Positions 26,941 to 35,063 of a stretch of DNA of 64,000 nucleotides are shown here, piece after piece. A program made the position numbers and the translations under genes. Position 1 is the stretch's first letter; every line of letters begins with the position of its first letter. A model generated the notes under the pieces. It was not told the DNA's origin, made no database searches, and was given only the letters and a program-made list of their open reading frames with translations. This DNA comes from Neoroseomonas oryzicola (lineage in GTDB: Bacteria; Pseudomonadota; Alphaproteobacteria; Acetobacterales; Acetobacteraceae), in assembly GCF_012163135.1 (NCBI RefSeq), contig NZ_JAAVUP010000010.1:62001-126000 (forward strand), read 5' to 3'.

Positions 26941-27021
26941 CGTTCCGATCCTTCATCCCGCCGGCACCTGCCGGCCATGCGCCGTCTCTGCGCCCGCCGG
27001 CAAGGCGCGTCGGTGATGAAG

Positions 27022-27705
27022 TCACGCGAGGCCGTCGCCGTCCTTGATCCGCGTCAGCCGCGGCAGGTCGAGCACGACGACCGCCCCGCGCTCGGTGCGC
27101 ACCAGCCCGCCCTTCGCGAAGGCGGCGAGGCGACGGCTCACCACCTCGCGCGCCGTGCCGATGTCGGTCGCGATCTCCTGCTGCGTCGCCGCCACCGTCC
27201 CGCACGCGCGCTCGGCCAGGTAGGCCGCGAGCCGCGCATCGACGCTGCGGAAGGAGAGTTCCTCGATGCGGCCCATCAACGCGCCGAGCCGCCGCGCGAA
27301 GCCGGCCAGGACAAACGTGCGGAAGCCGGCGCTCTCCTCGACCAGCCGCGCGAAGACCGGCGCGGGCAGCAGGATCCCCGCGCACTCCGTCTCCGCCGTG
27401 CCTTCCGCCGAATAGACATCGGCCGAGAACAGGCAGGAGGTGGTGATGGCGCAAGGTTCCCCCGGCACCACCCGGTAGAGCAGCAGGGCGTGGCCGTCCT
27501 CGGCGATCAGGTCGACCCGCACGCGGCCGGTACGCAGCAGCACGAAGCCGCGACAGGGATCGCCAGGGCGGAACAGCACCGCGCCGGCCGGCGCCGACAG
27601 CGGCAGCGCGGCCTCCGCGATGCGGGCCCGCGCCGCGGCGTCGAGCGTGGCCGGAAGGCCGGGCAAGTCGTCCGGCACGGGCCGGCCCTGGGATGGCGTC
27701 TCCAT
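27022..27705 (-). CDS. Crp/Fnr family transcriptional regulator
   Basis: A 227-residue regulator with an N-terminal cyclic-nucleotide-binding fold (GAVLFRPGDPCRGFVLLRTGRVRV) and a C-terminal helix-turn-helix (ATQQEIATDIGTAREVVSRRLAAF). Four cysteines, Cys51, Cys85, Cys91 and Cys108, sit in the sensory half (GEPCAITTSC, ETECAG). Their arrangement is not that of the Fnr 4Fe-4S cluster, so redox, sulfide or electrophile sensing by thiols is a reasonable guess. It precedes the DUF2892 gene and is divergent from a DUF5765 membrane protein gene only 43 bp away, so it probably controls both. The ATG at 27705 is used because the longer frame runs into the divergent gene. Confidence 0.92.
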   Translation of the reverse strand: METPSQGRPVPDDLPGLPATLDAAARARIAEAALPLSAPAGAVLFRPGDPCRGFVLLRTGRVRVDLIAEDGHALLLYRVVPGEPCAITTSCLFSADVYSAEGTAETECAGILLPAPVFARLVEESAGFRTFVLAGFARRLGALMGRIEELSFRSVDARLAAYLAERACGTVAATQQEIATDIGTAREVVSRRLAAFAKGGLVRTERGAVVVLDLPRLTRIKDGDGLA

Positions 27706-27748
27706 ATGTGAGAGACTACGCAGCAAGGTGACCGAGGGGGAGCCGCCG

Positions 27749-28477
27749 ATGTGCTGGTCGATGGAGGCGACCGTCGGGATGGTCGCCCTCGGCACCGTCG
27801 CGACGGCCGTGACGATCCGCCAGGAGCAGCCCGCGGCCATTCCCGCGTCCATCGCCTGGTTCACCCTGATGGAGGCGCTGCAGGTCGCCGGCCACGCGAC
27901 GGCCGACGACTGCGCCCTGCCGGCGAACCAGGTCGCGACCGTGCTGTCCTACCTGCACATCGCCTTCCAGCCCTTCTTCATCAACGCCTTCGCCATGGCG
28001 CTGATCCGCGGCACGGTGCGCCCGGCCGCCCGCATCGGCGTCTGGGCCATCTGCGGCCTGTCGGCGACCTCGATGCTGCTGCAGCTCTACCCCTTCGACT
28101 GGACGGGCCGCTGCCCCCAGGGCTTCGGCCTCTGCGGCGCGCCGCTCTGCACCGTCTCGGGGTCCTGGCACATCGGCTGGCAGGTCCCCTTCAACGACCT
28201 GCTGGGACCGCTGAGCGCCCTGCCATGGTCGTTCGGGGGGCATCTCGACTATTTCGCCGCGGCCTTCCTGGTGCCGCTCGCCTACGGCGCCTGGCGCTTC
28301 GTGCTGTGGCACGCCCTGTCCGGGCCGGTGCTGGCCACCCTGCTGACCCACGACCCGCGGGAGATGCCCGCGGTCTGGTGCCTCTTTTCCATAGGGATCG
28401 TGCTGATCGCCCTCAGCCCCTGGGTGCGGGAGCGGGTCTCCTCGCCCGGCTGGCGGCCCCTTGCGGTGCCGTCGTGA
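27749..28477 (+). CDS. DUF5765 membrane protein
   Basis: A 242-residue polytopic membrane protein starting MCWSMEATVGMVALG, with about seven hydrophobic segments and the conserved features LMEALQVAGHAT, a cysteine in DDCALPANQ, and SYLHIAFQPFFINAFAM. This MCWS start and HIAFQPFF block characterise DUF5765, whose function is unknown. A loop holds four cysteines (RCPQGFGLCGAPLC). It is divergent from the Crp/Fnr gene and thus likely under its control. The translation start is at 27749, since the gap to the regulator is very short. Confidence 0.8.
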   Translation: MCWSMEATVGMVALGTVATAVTIRQEQPAAIPASIAWFTLMEALQVAGHATADDCALPANQVATVLSYLHIAFQPFFINAFAMALIRGTVRPAARIGVWAICGLSATSMLLQLYPFDWTGRCPQGFGLCGAPLCTVSGSWHIGWQVPFNDLLGPLSALPWSFGGHLDYFAAAFLVPLAYGAWRFVLWHALSGPVLATLLTHDPREMPAVWCLFSIGIVLIALSPWVRERVSSPGWRPLAVPS

Positions 28478-28500
28478 CACAGGCCGGCGTGTCGCGGCGG

Positions 28501-28523
28501 CCACGCCCCGCCGCGGTGGCGTG
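28501..28523. terminator. GC-rich hairpin after the DUF5765 gene
   Basis: CCACGCC (28501-28507) pairs with GGCGTGG (28517-28523), with an inner CCGC/GCGG pair continuing the stem. No T run follows, so it may be a Rho-independent-like pause rather than a full terminator. Confidence 0.35.
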
Positions 28524-28599
28524 GTCCGGGCGGGGGAAAGCGATGCATCCCAGCATCTTCGCGTGTAGGATTATGACGTCGTCTGAATATTGATCCTCC

Positions 28600-31173
28600 A
28601 TGCCCCGTGCCGCCCTTTCCGATGATGTGCGCCGTTCCGGCCGCCTGAGCGGCGCGACCTTCCGCTTCGCCTCCCCGGCGGTGCGGGCGGTGCTGCGCCG
28701 GCGGATGAACGAGCTTGCCGGCGTGCTGGTGGCCCTTGCCGCCGTCGCGCTGCTGGTCGCGCTCGCGACGCACAACCCGTCCGACCCCTCGCTCAACACC
28801 GCGACCGACCGCGCGCCGACCAATCTCGCGGGCCATCCGGGGGCGATCATCGCGGACCTGCTGCTGCAGACCTTCGGCTTCGCCGCGGCGCTGCCGGTCC
28901 TGGCCATGCTGGCCTGGGCATTCCGGCTCGCGACGCAGCGCGGCTTTGGGTCGGTCGCGGGGCGGATCGGCGGGCTGGTGGTCGGCCTGCCGCTGGTCGC
29001 CGCCGCGCTGACACTGGTGCCGATGCCGGCCAATGTGCCGGTCGACGCCGGTCCAGGCGGCGCCGCCGGGCTGGTGCTGTCCTCGGCCATCGTGGACAGC
29101 CTGGCCGGCTGGCTGGGCCCGCTGGGCGGCATGGCCGCGAGCGCGCTGCTGTCCGTCGCCGCGGTCGGGTCGGCCTTCATCGCCTGCGGCCTGACCTTCG
29201 GCGAATGGCGCGGCGCGGGCCGCGTGGCCGTCGGCGCCGGCCAGGTCGCGGTCGGCGCAGCCTGGAGCGGTGCCGCCGCCCTGCGCCGCACCCCCGGTCC
29301 GCTGGAGGCGCCGGTCGAAGCCGAGGAACCGCCCCGCGCCCCGCTTTCCCGCCCCACTCGGCCGGGCCTCTTCGTCCGCCTCGGCGCCCGCCTGCGGACC
29401 GCGCGCGACGGCGCCGGTGCGATGCTGCGGCGGGAACCGCGGGAGACCTCCCTCGGCGCCATGCTGCGCGCCGCGGACGAGGCCGCCGCGGCCGTCCCGC
29501 CGAGCCCCGCCGCCCCGCCCCCGCCCCTGCCGGGCGAAGAAGGCGACATCCGCCGCGGCACCGAGCCCGAGGCGAAGCCGCGCCTCGCCCCGCGCACCCG
29601 CGTCACGACGCCGGCCGCCGACCGCCCGCGCCGCGTGCCGGAACAGCGTGCGCTGGATCTCGGCCCCGGCTGGCGCCTGCCGCCGCTCGACCTGCTGACC
29701 GAGGCGCCGGCCAAGCGCACCGGACGGCCGTCGGAGGAATCCCTGCAGGCCAATGCGCGCCTGCTGGAATCGGTCCTCGAGGACTACGGCGTGCGCGGCC
29801 GCATCGCCGAGATCCGCCCGGGCCCGGTCGTCACGCTGTATGAACTGGAACCCGCGCCGGGGACGAAATCCTCCCGCGTCATCGGCCTCGCCGACGACAT
29901 CGCGCGGTCGATGTCGGTCATCGCGGTGCGCATCGCGACCGTCCCGGGCCGCAACGTCATCGGCATCGAGATGCCGAACGCCAAGCGCGAGACGGTCTAC
30001 CTGTCCGAGATGTTCGTCGACGAGGGCTGGGCGCGGAACCAGGGGCGGCTGCCGCTCGCCCTCGGCAAGGACATCGGCGGGGCGCCGGTCATCGCCGACC
30101 TCGCGCGCATGCCGCATCTGCTGATCGCGGGCACCACCGGGTCGGGCAAGTCGGTCGGGATCAACACCATGATCCTGTCCCTGCTCTACCGCTTCGGGCC
30201 CGACGAGTGCCGCTTCATCATGATCGACCCGAAGATGCTGGAACTGTCGGTCTATGACCGCATCCCGCATCTGCTCGCCCCCGTCGTCACCGAGCCGCCC
30301 AAGGCGATCGGCGCGCTGAAGTGGACGGTGCGGGAGATGGAGCGCCGCTACCGCGCCATGTCGCAGCTCGGCGTGCGCAACATCGGCGGCTACAACGAGA
30401 AGGTGGCCGCCGCGCGCGCCCGCGGCGAGGTGCTGACGCGCAAGGTGCAGACCGGCTTCGACCCGGACACCGGCAAGCCGGTCTTCGAGGAACAGCCCCT
30501 CGCGCTCGAACCCCTGCCGATGATCGTCGTCGTCATCGACGAGATGGCCGACCTGATGATCGTCGCCGGCAAGGAGATCGAGGCCGCGGTGCAGCGCCTG
30601 GCGCAGATGGCGCGCGCTGCCGGCATCCACGTCATCATGGCGACGCAGCGCCCGTCGGTGGACGTCATCACCGGCACCATCAAGGCGAACTTCCCGACCC
30701 GCATCTCCTTCCAGGTGACGTCGAAGATAGACAGCCGCACCATCCTCGGCGAACAGGGCGCGGAGCAATTGCTCGGCCAGGGCGACATGCTGTTCATGGC
30801 CGGCGGCGGGCGCGTGACGCGCGTGCACGGCCCCTTCGTCACCGACAACGAGGTCGAGCGGGTGGTCGAGCACCTGCGCGAGCAGGGCGAGCCCGCCTAT
30901 ATCGAGGAAGTCACCGAGGAAGCCGACGACGACGCCGGCGCGCTGCCGGGGATGCTGGGCGGCAACACGGATGCCGAATCCTCGCTCTACGACCAGGCGG
31001 TCGCGCTGGTGACGCGGGAGGGCAAGGCCAGCACCTCCTTCGTCCAGCGCCACCTGAACATCGGCTACAACCGCGCGGCCAAGCTGATCGAGCAGATGGA
31101 GAAGGAAGGCGTGGTCGGGCCGGCGAACCATGTCGGCAAGCGCGAGGTGCTGGCGCCGGGGCCGCGGGACTGA
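28600..31173 (+). CDS. ftsK: DNA translocase FtsK
   Basis: FtsK pumps chromosomal DNA through the division septum and activates XerCD at dif. The 857-residue product has four hydrophobic segments within residues 35-200, a proline/alanine-rich linker (about 220-370), then the motor. Walker A is GTTGSGKS (511-518), Walker B is [13 protein letters not shown] near residue 640, followed by [21 protein letters not shown]. The C-terminal gamma winged helix (about 790-850) contains [20 protein letters not shown], which reads KOPS sequences. The linker is short compared with enteric FtsK, typical for Alphaproteobacteria. It converges with a response regulator gene. Confidence 0.97.
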   Translation: MPRAALSDDVRRSGRLSGATFRFASPAVRAVLRRRMNELAGVLVALAAVALLVALATHNPSDPSLNTATDRAPTNLAGHPGAIIADLLLQTFGFAAALPVLAMLAWAFRLATQRGFGSVAGRIGGLVVGLPLVAAALTLVPMPANVPVDAGPGGAAGLVLSSAIVDSLAGWLGPLGGMAASALLSVAAVGSAFIACGLTFGEWRGAGRVAVGAGQVAVGAAWSGAAALRRTPGPLEAPVEAEEPPRAPLSRPTRPGLFVRLGARLRTARDGAGAMLRREPRETSLGAMLRAADEAAAAVPPSPAAPPPPLPGEEGDIRRGTEPEAKPRLAPRTRVTTPAADRPRRVPEQRALDLGPGWRLPPLDLLTEAPAKRTGRPSEESLQANARLLESVLEDYGVRGRIAEIRPGPVVTLYELEPAPGTKSSRVIGLADDIARSMSVIAVRIATVPGRNVIGIEMPNAKRETVYLSEMFVDEGWARNQGRLPLALGKDIGGAPVIADLARMPHLLIAGTTGSGKSVGINTMILSLLYRFGPDECRFIMIDPKMLELSVYDRIPHLLAPVVTEPPKAIGALKWTVREMERRYRAMSQLGVRNIGGYNEKVAAARARGEVLTRKVQTGFDPDTGKPVFEEQPLALEPLPMIVVVIDEMADLMIVAGKEIEAAVQRLAQMARAAGIHVIMATQRPSVDVITGTIKANFPTRISFQVTSKIDSRTILGEQGAEQLLGQGDMLFMAGGGRVTRVHGPFVTDNEVERVVEHLREQGEPAYIEEVTEEADDDAGALPGMLGGNTDAESSLYDQAVALVTREGKASTSFVQRHLNIGYNRAAKLIEQMEKEGVVGPANHVGKREVLAPGPRD

Positions 31174-31255
31174 GGATCGCAGGGGCGTCGCCTGTCGCCG
31201 GGGTCGCCTCTCGCAGCCCGGGGTCGTCGCGATGGTCGATGGAACCCGCGCAGGC

Positions 31256-31948
31256 TCAGGCGCCCGCTTCCGTCCCGTCCTCGGGCAGGGCGAGCCGGTA
31301 GCCGAGCCCCCGCACCGTCTGCACCACGACCCCCGCCCCGGCCGCCGCGAGCCGGCTGCGCAGCCGGTGGACGCAGACCTCGACCGCATTGGGCTGCAGC
31401 ACGCGGTCGATCCCCGCGAGGCGGCCTTCCAGCGCCTGCTTCGCCACCGGTCGCGGCACGTTGCGCAGCAGCGCCTCGAGCAGCGTGCGTTCCCGCGGCG
31501 GCGGATCGAAGGGCGCGCCGCCCACCGTCAGCTCCCGGCTGACCGGATCGAAGGACAGCGCACCGAGCGTGAGCGGCGTGACGTCCCGCGACCCGCGCCG
31601 CTGCAGCGCCTTGAGGCGCGAGACGATCTCCGCGAGCGTCACCGGCTTCACCGCGTAGTCGTCGGCGCCGAGGTCGAGGCCCTGGCAGATCTCCTGCACC
31701 GTGCCGCGTGCCGTCATGATCAGCACCGGGGGGGATCCCGGGCGCGTGCGCAACTGCCGCACGAGGTCGAGCCCGTCCCCGTCCGGCAGCCCGCGATCGA
31801 GCAGCACCACGTCGTAGTCGCCGGTCATCGCCGCGGCCTCGGCTTCCTCGAGCGTGCCGACGCCTTCCGATTCCCAGCCCGCGCGACGCAGCCCCTCCGC
31901 CAGGAGGTCGCGAAGCCGCTCGCTATCCTCGACGATCAGAACCCGCAT
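31256..31948 (-). CDS. OmpR-family response regulator (TctD/QseB/PmrA-like)
   Basis: A 230-residue regulator starting MRVLIVEDSERLRDLLAEGL. Receiver residues are E7-D8, phospho-acceptor Asp51 (LLDRGLPDGDG), Thr79 and Lys101 (VKPV). The winged-helix domain includes ERTLLEALLRN and the recognition segment NAVEVCVHRLRSRLAAAG. The pattern MRxLxVEDxxxL with LLDRGLPDGDG places it in the TctD/QseB/PmrA group. It is divergent from its likely partner kinase at 32061. The RND efflux genes beyond the kinase are the natural targets; see the direct repeats at 34920-34978. Confidence 0.93.
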   Translation of the reverse strand: MRVLIVEDSERLRDLLAEGLRRAGWESEGVGTLEEAEAAAMTGDYDVVLLDRGLPDGDGLDLVRQLRTRPGSPPVLIMTARGTVQEICQGLDLGADDYAVKPVTLAEIVSRLKALQRRGSRDVTPLTLGALSFDPVSRELTVGGAPFDPPPRERTLLEALLRNVPRPVAKQALEGRLAGIDRVLQPNAVEVCVHRLRSRLAAAGAGVVVQTVRGLGYRLALPEDGTEAGA

Positions 31949-32060
31949 GCGATCCCGTCTGTCTCCACAAGCCGTGCCGACCGGATGACATCGTGGCCAT
32001 GTGCCGGCGCGCCGCCCGTCCGACATACACGCAGGGCGGGTCGGCGGGCTAGACTGGGCC

Positions 32061-33509
32061 ATGCCCGCCGCCCGTGACACGGACGACCGCCCGAGCCTGC
32101 TGCGGCAGCTTGCCGCCATCCATCTCTGCCTTGGGCTCATCGCCCTCGTCGTCGGCGCCATCGTGCTGCAGACGACGCTGACGGACGTGGTGTGGGACCA
32201 GCACCGGCGCAGCCTGCTCGCCTCGGGCCAGGACGTGATGCAGCGCCTGCGGCGCGAAGGCGTCGATGGCCTGCACCGCCCGCTGCCGCCCGAGACGAAC
32301 CGCCGCTTCGACGCCGCGACGGGCTCGATGCGCTACGCGGTGCTGTCGCCATCCGGCGATGTCCTCGCGATCTCTCCCGGCGCCCAGGACGTCCTGCCCC
32401 GGCGGGAGGATGGGCACCTCGCGCCCTTCTTCCGGGCAGGCGCCGACGGCTCCAACGTCTGGGGCATCACCGAGCGGCTGAACACCCCGCGCGGCCCCGT
32501 CACCGTGCAGATCGCGCAGGACATGGACCGGTCCTACGTGGTGGTCGACGACATCGCCCCGGCGGCGTTGTGGCCCATACTGACGGTGCTGGCGATCGGC
32601 TCGCTGCTGCTGTTCGGGGCCAACGCCCTGCTGCTGATCCTGATGCTGCGCCCGATCCGCCGCGCGGCGGCCGAGGCGGCGCGGATCGGCCGCGGCACCA
32701 CCGCGCGGCTGAGCGAATCCGGCCTGCCGGACGAGATCCGCCCGATGATCGCCGCGGTGAATGGCGGCCTCGACCGCCTCGACGAGGCATTGACCTGGCA
32801 GCGCGCCTTCTCGGACGAGGTCGCGCACGAGCTGCGGACGCCGCTCGCGATCATGCTGGCCGAGCTGGAGCTGCTGGACCCCGGCCCTGCGCGCGACCGG
32901 CTGCAGCGCGACATCGAAGGCCTGTCGCAGCTCGTGAGCGATCTGCTCGAGGCCGCGGAGGCGTCGCGCGACCTGCCGGTCGGCGACACGCCCTTCGACC
33001 TGGTAGAGCTGGCGCGCGAGGCGGCAGAGCGGCTCGCCGGCGTCGCCGAGCGCGCCGGGCACGCGATCGTGCCGCCGCCGGCGAGCGCGCCGCGCCTCGT
33101 CCGCGGCAATCGCGACGCCATCGGCCGCGCCCTGCGCAACCTGCTGGAGAACGCGCTGGCGCATTCCCCGCCCGGTGCCCCCGTCGACGTGGTGCTGCCG
33201 GAATCGTTGGCGGACGAGGTCTCGGTCGGGATCGCCGACCATGGCCGCGGCGTGCCGGCGCCGGAGCGCCAGAAGGTCTTCCGCCGCCACTGGCGCGCCG
33301 GCGACAGCCACCGGCCCGGCCTCGGCCTCGGGCTGTCGATCGTCGAACGGGTGGTGCGCGCCCACAACGGTCGCGTCGAGGTCGGGGACACGCCGGGCGG
33401 GGGCGCCCTGTTCACGATCACCCTGCCCTCGGCGATCCACCACCCGGCGCCGCTGCCGCAGGATGCGCGGCAGCGCCAGCCCGCGACGGCGGACGGCGCG
33501 GCCGGCTGA
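32061..33509 (+). CDS. Sensor histidine kinase, partner of 31256-31948
   Basis: A 482-residue membrane kinase. Two membrane helices (about 17-38 and 170-194) enclose a periplasmic sensor of roughly 130 residues. A HAMP-like linker follows (RPIRRAAAEAARIGRGTTARL). The phospho-accepting His256 lies in SDEVAHELRTPLAIML. The ATPase domain shows the N box (NLLENALAHSP), the G1 box (IADHGRGVP) and the G2 box (RPGLGLGLSIV). It is divergent from the response regulator with a 112-bp shared promoter region. It converges with the efflux adaptor gene, which ends 9 bp later. The periplasmic sensor has no obvious metal-binding His/Met cluster. Confidence 0.93.
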   Translation: MPAARDTDDRPSLLRQLAAIHLCLGLIALVVGAIVLQTTLTDVVWDQHRRSLLASGQDVMQRLRREGVDGLHRPLPPETNRRFDAATGSMRYAVLSPSGDVLAISPGAQDVLPRREDGHLAPFFRAGADGSNVWGITERLNTPRGPVTVQIAQDMDRSYVVVDDIAPAALWPILTVLAIGSLLLFGANALLLILMLRPIRRAAAEAARIGRGTTARLSESGLPDEIRPMIAAVNGGLDRLDEALTWQRAFSDEVAHELRTPLAIMLAELELLDPGPARDRLQRDIEGLSQLVSDLLEAAEASRDLPVGDTPFDLVELAREAAERLAGVAERAGHAIVPPPASAPRLVRGNRDAIGRALRNLLENALAHSPPGAPVDVVLPESLADEVSVGIADHGRGVPAPERQKVFRRHWRAGDSHRPGLGLGLSIVERVVRAHNGRVEVGDTPGGGALFTITLPSAIHHPAPLPQDARQRQPATADGAAG

Positions 33510-33518
33510 CGGCCCCGG

Positions 33519-34841
33519 TCAGTCCGCCGTGGCGGCGCGATCGACGAACAGCGCGCCGCCGGTCACCACGCGCGCGCCGGGGGTGACACCTTCGGTCACC
33601 TGCACCAGGTTGCCGTCGCGCTGGCCGGTGCGGACCGGGCGCAGGATGAAGCGCGTATCCTCCAGCGCCTCCCAGACCGAGGCCTCGGCACCGCGATAGA
33701 TCAGCGCGCCGGAGGGAACCGCCACCGATCCCTGGCTGTCGCCGACCGCGATGCGGAAGGAGGCGAACATCTCGGGCTTCAGCACATGGTCCGGGTCGGC
33801 GATCGCCGCGCGCACCGGCAGCCGGCGCGTCGACGCATCGAGCGCATTCGCCACATGCTCGATCCGCGCGGGGAAGCTGCGGCCGGGCAGCGCATCGACG
33901 CTGACCTGCACCGCCTGGCCCACATGCACCAGCGGCGCGTCGAGTTCCCGCACCGCCGCGACCAGCCAGACATCGGACAGGTCGGCGATGGTGAAGACCG
34001 GATCGGACCCGCCGGCATTGAGCCACTGGCCCGGACCCACGCGGCGCTGCACGACGGTGCCGGCGAGCGGCGCGACGACGGGCACCACGGCGTTGACGCG
34101 GCGCGTGCGCTCGATCTCGGCGATGGTGTCCGCATCGCGGCCGAGGACGCGCAGGCGGTCGCGCGCGGCGGCCAGCGATGCCTCCGCGGTGCGAAGGTCG
34201 GCCTGGGCGTTCTGGAAGTCGGCCTCGGCCTGTTCCACGTCGCGCCGGGCAGCGGCGCGCACCGCGAACAGGTCGCGCTGCCGCGCCTCGTTGCGGCGGG
34301 TGAGCTCGAGCTGGTTGCGTGCCCGCACCAGCTGGTCGCCCGCGGCGAGCAGGTCGTTCGCCGCGCCGGTCAGGTCGGTCGTCTCGATCTCGAACAGCAC
34401 GTCGCCGGCCTTCACGGCCTGGCCGGGCTGCGCGACGACGCGCACCACGCGGCCATTGTAGGGCGGATAGACCGGGGTCGAACGATCCTCGTTGTAGGCG
34501 ATGCGGCCCTCCGCGACGCGCTCGGGGCGGAAGTCGCGCATCGCCACCGGCTCGATGCGCAGCATCCGCGCCTCGGCCGGGGAGAGGCGGAAGCTGCCGT
34601 CGGGCAGGCGCGTGCTGGTCGTCGCGGCCTCGGCCGGCGCGACGATCGCCGGCGCGTGCTCGAGCTTGAACCACGCGGCGGCGCCACCCGCGGCGGCGAG
34701 CGCGACGGCGCCGAGCAGCAACGCGCGACGGCGCGGGCGCGCAGCGGGGGGCACGGCCGTATCGGCCGGGGTCATGGGGCTGGCTTCGGCCTTCGGCGCC
34801 TCGGCCGGGGGAGCGATATGCATCAGAGCCGAACCTTCCAT
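33519..34841 (-). CDS. RND efflux periplasmic adaptor (HlyD/CusB family)
   Basis: A 440-residue membrane fusion protein joining the inner-membrane pump to the outer-membrane channel. One N-terminal membrane anchor lies at about residues 38-58. The barrel-sandwich halves are GRVVRVVAQPGQAVKAGDVLFEI and VPVVAPLAGTVVQRRVGPGQWL, with a coiled-coil hairpin between them (about 165-250, LTRRNEARQRDLFAVRAAARRDVEQAEADF and on). Beta-barrel and C-terminal membrane-proximal domains follow. The form resembles CusB/CzcB metal adaptors, though no methionine- or histidine-rich metal-binding tail is visible. It is unusual in being divergent from the pump gene at 35064 instead of preceding it in one operon. 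Confidence 0.9.
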   Translation of the reverse strand: MEGSALMHIAPPAEAPKAEASPMTPADTAVPPAARPRRRALLLGAVALAAAGGAAAWFKLEHAPAIVAPAEAATTSTRLPDGSFRLSPAEARMLRIEPVAMRDFRPERVAEGRIAYNEDRSTPVYPPYNGRVVRVVAQPGQAVKAGDVLFEIETTDLTGAANDLLAAGDQLVRARNQLELTRRNEARQRDLFAVRAAARRDVEQAEADFQNAQADLRTAEASLAAARDRLRVLGRDADTIAEIERTRRVNAVVPVVAPLAGTVVQRRVGPGQWLNAGGSDPVFTIADLSDVWLVAAVRELDAPLVHVGQAVQVSVDALPGRSFPARIEHVANALDASTRRLPVRAAIADPDHVLKPEMFASFRIAVGDSQGSVAVPSGALIYRGAEASVWEALEDTRFILRPVRTGQRDGNLVQVTEGVTPGARVVTGGALFVDRAATAD

Positions 34842-34919
34842 CTCTCGGTGCGCGGCATCGCGATACGACCGACCGCGCGCGGAGTCCGTGGTCTTCGGGC
34901 AAGCTTGTGCCGTATGCCG

Positions 34920-34978
34920 CTTACGCCTTCCTTACGGCATGGCGGCCGCGCGGAGTGCAGCCTTACAGCTGGCTTTCA
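34920..34978. promoter_or_regulatory. Paired direct repeats CTTACG-N5-CTTACG, candidate response-regulator sites
   Basis: CTTACG occurs at 34920-34925 and again at 34931-34936, 11 bp apart. A second, weaker pair, CTTACA (34962-34967) and CTTTCA (34973-34978), has the same 11-bp period. Hexamer-N5-hexamer direct repeats of CTTAnn type are the binding form of PmrA/QseB-class regulators. The site is in the 222-bp gap between the divergent adaptor and pump genes, close to the TctD/QseB-like regulator gene. Confidence 0.55.
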
Positions 34979-35063
34979 GCGCGATCCGCCCTCTTGCGGG
35001 CCTCGATCGGCGCAGCCTAGTCCATGTCGCCCGGTGCGCTGTTGCACCGCCGGAGTTCGTCCC

